Of a stretch of DNA of 8,088 nucleotides, positions 5,695 to 8,088 are shown one piece after another. The notes under the pieces were generated by a model. That model worked only from the letters and a program-made list of their open reading frames with translations. It did no database searches and was not told where the DNA came from. The position numbers were made by a program, and so were the translations under genes. The stretch is from Anaerolineales bacterium (GTDB taxonomy: Bacteria > Chloroflexota > Anaerolineae > Anaerolineales > Villigracilaceae): contig JAICQC010000206.1 of NCBI GenBank assembly GCA_025938055.1, positions 1 to 8,088 of the forward strand. Reading direction: 5' to 3'. Numbering within the stretch: the first letter of the stretch is position 1; every line of letters begins with the position of its first letter.

Positions 5695-6906
5695 ATGGCA
5701 AGGGAAGAGCATGTAGCGATCTTGAAACAGGGCGTTGAGGTTTGGAATCAATGGCGGGCAGAAAACCCTGAACTTCAACCGGATCTCAGCAGGGTGAACT
5801 TCTGGAGTCTGGAACCTGGGGACCCATACCTCATGGAGGCACTCTGGAATGTATGGCATCCAGACCCGCAGGCATATAGCCTGAAAAATGTGAACTTCAG
5901 CTCGACCAACTTGCGGGGAGTTTGTCTCTCCTCCGCCGATTTGAGCGGGGCACAGCTCGATTGCGCAGACCTTTCCTTTGCAGATTTGCGTCATGCAACG
6001 GTTGAGCGCGCGCACCTCAGGGACGCGACTCTTAAAGTGGTAAAGATGAATGGACTGCAGGCGAGCCAGGCAAACCTGAGCGGGGCAGATCTCGAAAACT
6101 CCGATTTGACCGGAGCCAACCTGAACGGGGCAAACCTCACGAAGGCAAACCTCAAGGGGGTGAATTTTACAGGCGCGAATCTGAATGGAGCGGATGCGAC
6201 CCAGTCTGTTCTGCAATGGAGTCTGTTCGTGGATGTCGATCTGCGTAATGTAAAAGGTTTGGAGACTGTACGCTATTATGGACCCTCGAGTATCGGGCTG
6301 GATACTATTCATCGATCAGAGGGAAGAATCCCGGAGGCATTTCTGCGGGGATGTGGCCTTAGTATTTTGGAAATCGAGTATGCAAAACTTGCCGATTCCA
6401 GTTTGGATGCTGAACAAGTAGCTTCGGTCGCGGGCAGGATCAGGCAGTTCCACCCTGGCGGCAGGCAATCGTATCCATGTTTTATCAGCTTCGATAGGAA
6501 AGATGAGGAGCTTACCAGCCATCTACACAGGGATTTACAGAATCATGGCGTTCGCTGCTGGTTCGTGCCTGAGCACCAGAAGTTCGGCGACCCGATCAGA
6601 CCGGGCCTTGATCGTCAGATACGATTGAAAAATAAGCTGCTTGTTATACTTTCAGAGAATTCAATGCAGAATGAATGGGTGGGTGAGGAGGTGGAGGCTG
6701 CGTTGCAGGAAGAAATGCTGAGCAACAGGCTGATCCTGGTGCCTGTTCGTGTCGGGGATGCTATCATGAATGCTCATGACGATTGGGTGGTGAACGTCAG
6801 GAGGAGCAGGCCCATGGAGGATTTTACGAATTGGAAGGATAGGCAGCATTACCAACTGGCATTTCAGCAATTGCTGAGAAAGCTGAAGACACCGGGCAAT
6901 ACGTGA
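5695..6906 (+). CDS. Pentapeptide-repeat protein with C-terminal TIR domain
   Basis: This 403-residue soluble protein has four parts. Residues 1-62 are a cap with LKQGVEVWNQWR (10-21). Residues 63-187 are 25 uninterrupted pentapeptides of the A(D/N)LxG type, expected to form about six coils of a right-handed beta-helix. Residues 188-255 are a linker, GLETVRYYGPSSIGLDTIHRS with PEAFLRGCG (188-221, in part), which I recall as typical of this architecture. Residues 260-398 are a TIR domain: CFISFDRKDEE (262-272), GVRCWFVPE (285-293), SENSMQNEWVGEEVE (320-334), and FTNWKDRQHYQLAF near the end. Glu332, four residues after Trp328, aligns with the catalytic glutamate of NAD-cleaving TIR domains. NAD hydrolysis or cyclisation is therefore possible but unproven; a scaffold role is the alternative. 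No signal peptide, membrane segment or known defence partner adjoins it. Confidence 0.92.
   Translation: MAREEHVAILKQGVEVWNQWRAENPELQPDLSRVNFWSLEPGDPYLMEALWNVWHPDPQAYSLKNVNFSSTNLRGVCLSSADLSGAQLDCADLSFADLRHATVERAHLRDATLKVVKMNGLQASQANLSGADLENSDLTGANLNGANLTKANLKGVNFTGANLNGADATQSVLQWSLFVDVDLRNVKGLETVRYYGPSSIGLDTIHRSEGRIPEAFLRGCGLSILEIEYAKLADSSLDAEQVASVAGRIRQFHPGGRQSYPCFISFDRKDEELTSHLHRDLQNHGVRCWFVPEHQKFGDPIRPGLDRQIRLKNKLLVILSENSMQNEWVGEEVEAALQEEMLSNRLILVPVRVGDAIMNAHDDWVVNVRRSRPMEDFTNWKDRQHYQLAFQQLLRKLKTPGNT
5881..6255 (+). repeat. Array of 25 pentapeptide codon units
   Basis: Twenty-five consecutive 15-base units encode pentads from LKNVN to LRNVK without a frame break. The best-conserved part (about 6076-6195) encodes repeated L(S/T/N)GA(N/D). 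The regularity reflects protein structure and gives similar DNA words, for example repeats of GGGGCAAACCT-like sequence. Confidence 0.85.
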
Positions 6907-6974
6907 TCTGAAAGTGTAACCTCGTGATAGTCTTTTGTAAGGCATATGGACCTTCGAGTCATTGTAAGATGTTT

Positions 6975-7023
6975 ATGCCCGTCATCAGGGTGCCCATCTC
7001 ACTCTGATGACGGGCATTTTTTT
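6975..7023 (+). terminator. Rho-independent terminator after the TIR-pentapeptide gene
   Basis: A perfect 14-bp stem pairs ATGCCCGTCATCAG (6975-6988) with CTGATGACGGGCAT (7004-7017) around a 15-base loop and is followed by a run of seven T residues (7017-7023). It begins 69 bases after the stop codon and separates this transcript from the next gene. The T-run is on the plus strand only. Confidence 0.93.
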
Positions 7024-7048
7024 GATTGTTTCACATGTAACCCTATCA

Positions 7049-7077
7049 TTGTTCATACTTCCCAAAGCGATTACACT
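7049..7077 (+). promoter_or_regulatory. Possible promoter of the DUF6062-like gene
   Basis: TTGTTC (7049-7054) and TACACT (7072-7077) are 17 bases apart. Matches are partial. A start near 7084 would leave about 29 bases before the ATG at 7113. It lies just after the strong terminator, where a new promoter is needed. Confidence 0.4.
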
Positions 7078-7112
7078 TTGACTTCTTTCAACGAGACAGA
7101 TTGTTCCAATGT

Positions 7113-7856
7113 ATGTCTGAAAGGATGGAGAGACCGTTGGCGAGTTCTATTGCTTACAATTTGTTGCAGGCTTGCGGCAAACCAGGCTGCCCTGTTTGCC
7201 GCCTGGAACAGCATGCTGTGGAATGCTATCTAGACAACAAGTTCTACGAAAACGTGAATACGCCTGCATGGCGTGACCAGTTGCGCGCCAGCCTGGGCTT
7301 CTGTGAAGAGCATGCCTCGCTGGCAGTGGAAAAGCGCCTGGGCGATGCTCTGGGCTTTTCGATCATTTACCGCGATATCCTGAATTCCATCCTGAATCAT
7401 TTGAAGCGCCGCGATTCCCCGCCGCGCACTCCCCGCCGTTGGGTATCTCTTCTGGGGCAGATCCCTGAACAGGCGCAGACACTGATCGAGAAGATGTTTT
7501 CTGCCTTTACTCCTCGTAAACGCTGTCCTGCCTGTGAGCACCGGGATAAGACGACCCGCAGCCTCCTCTCCGTGCTGGTGGAAGAGATGCAGAAGCCAGA
7601 GATGGTCAATGCGCTGGAGGCTTCGGAGGGATTATGCCTGCCACACTTGCGGCTGGCGCTGGAACACGTCCGGGATGTGTCTGTTTGCGAAACCTTACTG
7701 ACCATTCACCGTGAAAAGCTCGAAAGCATGAAGGCTGAGCTGGAGGAGTTCATCCGCAAAAATGATTATCAATTTGCTGCGGAGGGTTTCGGCAAAGAAG
7801 GGGATGCCTGGCTGCGGGCAATTGGCACGGTGACAGGGAGGAAAAGGCAGAGTTAA
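7113..7856 (+). CDS. DUF6062-like protein with two CxxC...CxxH modules
   Basis: Function is unknown; the sequence fits the DUF6062 family, which I know mainly from Chloroflexota. From this ATG the protein has 247 residues. Two similar modules are visible. The first has CPVC at 26-29 and GFCEEH at 63-67 (Cys64, His67), followed by an IIYRDIL helix at 84-90. The second has CPAC at 138-141 and GLCLPH at 174-178 (Cys175, His178). In each, 33-34 residues separate the pairs, so each could hold one zinc or similar metal. The C-terminal LEEFIRKNDYQF (211-222) is highly charged. The start is uncertain: a TTG at 7101 extends the frame by four codons, and the ATG at 7125 is preceded directly by AAAGG. 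No good SD sequence supports any of them. There is no signal peptide or membrane segment. It lies 86 bp before ligA. Confidence 0.8.
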   Translation: MSERMERPLASSIAYNLLQACGKPGCPVCRLEQHAVECYLDNKFYENVNTPAWRDQLRASLGFCEEHASLAVEKRLGDALGFSIIYRDILNSILNHLKRRDSPPRTPRRWVSLLGQIPEQAQTLIEKMFSAFTPRKRCPACEHRDKTTRSLLSVLVEEMQKPEMVNALEASEGLCLPHLRLALEHVRDVSVCETLLTIHREKLESMKAELEEFIRKNDYQFAAEGFGKEGDAWLRAIGTVTGRKRQS

Positions 7857-7930
7857 TCGCGGCGTCCGTAGATGTACACATATCGATGCTGCAAGTGCCA
7901 GATGTTTTTTCAGCCTTTCCTCTTCAAAGT

Positions 7931-7936
7931 TATAAT
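7931..7936 (+). promoter_or_regulatory. Consensus -10 box of ligA, leaderless arrangement
   Basis: An exact TATAAT ends six bases before the ligA ATG at 7943, so transcription should begin at or next to the A of the start codon. No SD sequence is present. The expected -35 region is the T-rich stretch 7905-7913, which only weakly resembles consensus. Confidence 0.6.
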
Positions 7937-7942
7937 TGACCC

Positions 7943-8088
7943 ATGAACACAAAATCCCTGCATTCCCGCTATGAAGACCTCAAACAGCAAATCCACTCGC
8001 ACAATTATCGTTATCATGTTCTGGATGCTCCGGTCATCAGCGACCTGGAATTCGACAGGCTGTTGAATGAGCTCAAGCAGATCGAAGC
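7943..8088 (+). CDS. ligA: NAD-dependent DNA ligase (N-terminal part)
   Basis: These are the first 48 codons of a gene that runs off the right edge; complete ligases have roughly 670 residues. LigA seals nicks in replication and repair, using NAD to adenylate itself. The visible part is domain Ia, which binds the nicotinamide mononucleotide half. HNYRYHVLDAP (20-30) and ISDLEFDRL (32-40) match the family. By alignment from memory with Escherichia coli LigA, Tyr24, His25, Asp34 and Asp38 correspond to the essential Tyr22, His23, Asp32 and Asp36, and Phe37 stands where E. coli has Tyr35. The start is set by the match to the family's N-terminus and by the adjoining TATAAT. Identification is secure despite the short fragment. 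Confidence 0.93.
   Translation, partial: MNTKSLHSRYEDLKQQIHSHNYRYHVLDAPVISDLEFDRLLNELKQIE

Noticed and set aside
5662..6312. Minus-strand open frame of 216 codons opposite the pentapeptide repeats
   Set aside because: Its regular composition is a mirror of the repeated codons of the real plus-strand gene.
7836..7923. GAGGAAAAGGC near the DUF6062 gene end and GCCTTTCCTC before ligA as a possible hairpin or terminator
   Set aside because: The arms are about 60 bases apart, differ by one base in length and have no following T-run.
8042..8062. Phe37 in LigA where E. coli has an essential Tyr
   Set aside because: A Phe at this position also occurs in other ligases, such as the actinobacterial DAEFD motif, so it is normal variation.
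1..8088. CRISPR array, tRNA, insertion sequence or phage genes
   Set aside because: No direct repeats with spacers, cloverleaf, transposase or terminal inverted repeats were recognised on either strand.

Overview
The window shows nine genes of a bacterium, most likely a Chloroflexota member of the Anaerolineae type. That assignment is an inference from three things: a DUF6062-like protein, a pentapeptide-TIR fusion with a linker I recall mainly from Chloroflexota and cyanobacteria, and an intercistronic inverted repeat resembling short elements common in those genomes. Some genes have clear Shine-Dalgarno (SD) sequences, while ligA appears leaderless. No tRNA, rRNA, CRISPR array or insertion sequence was seen, and no gap between genes exceeds 300 bp.

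Left half (1-4271): five genes all read on the minus strand. In order of transcription they are nadD (NAD biosynthesis), an Fsr-like MFS transporter, a GntR/FCD regulator, a MttC-type corrinoid protein, and a MttB-superfamily methyltransferase cut by the left edge. The GntR, corrinoid and methyltransferase genes look like one catabolic operon. Its promoter is AT-rich, and an inverted repeat lies against the regulator's start codon. The set implies B12-dependent demethylation of a methylated amine or betaine, with the regulator sensing a small acid. The corrinoid-to-acceptor methyltransferase needed to complete the pathway is not in view.

Right half (4386-8088): four genes on the plus strand. 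A divergent promoter region separates nadD from a DAO-family FAD amine oxidoreductase, which could act on partly demethylated products such as dimethylglycine or sarcosine. Next comes a 403-residue protein with 25 uninterrupted pentapeptide repeats and a C-terminal TIR domain, closed by a strong rho-independent terminator. Then follows a DUF6062-like protein with two CxxC...CxxH modules, and the first 48 codons of the NAD-dependent DNA ligase ligA.

Most of the content belongs to known families. The points most worth a second look are the start-codon hairpin of the GntR gene, the nested inverted repeats between the corrinoid and methyltransferase genes, the TIR-pentapeptide protein, the duplicated metal-site architecture of the DUF6062 protein, and the leaderless ligA promoter. 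I did not find a clearly undescribed system.
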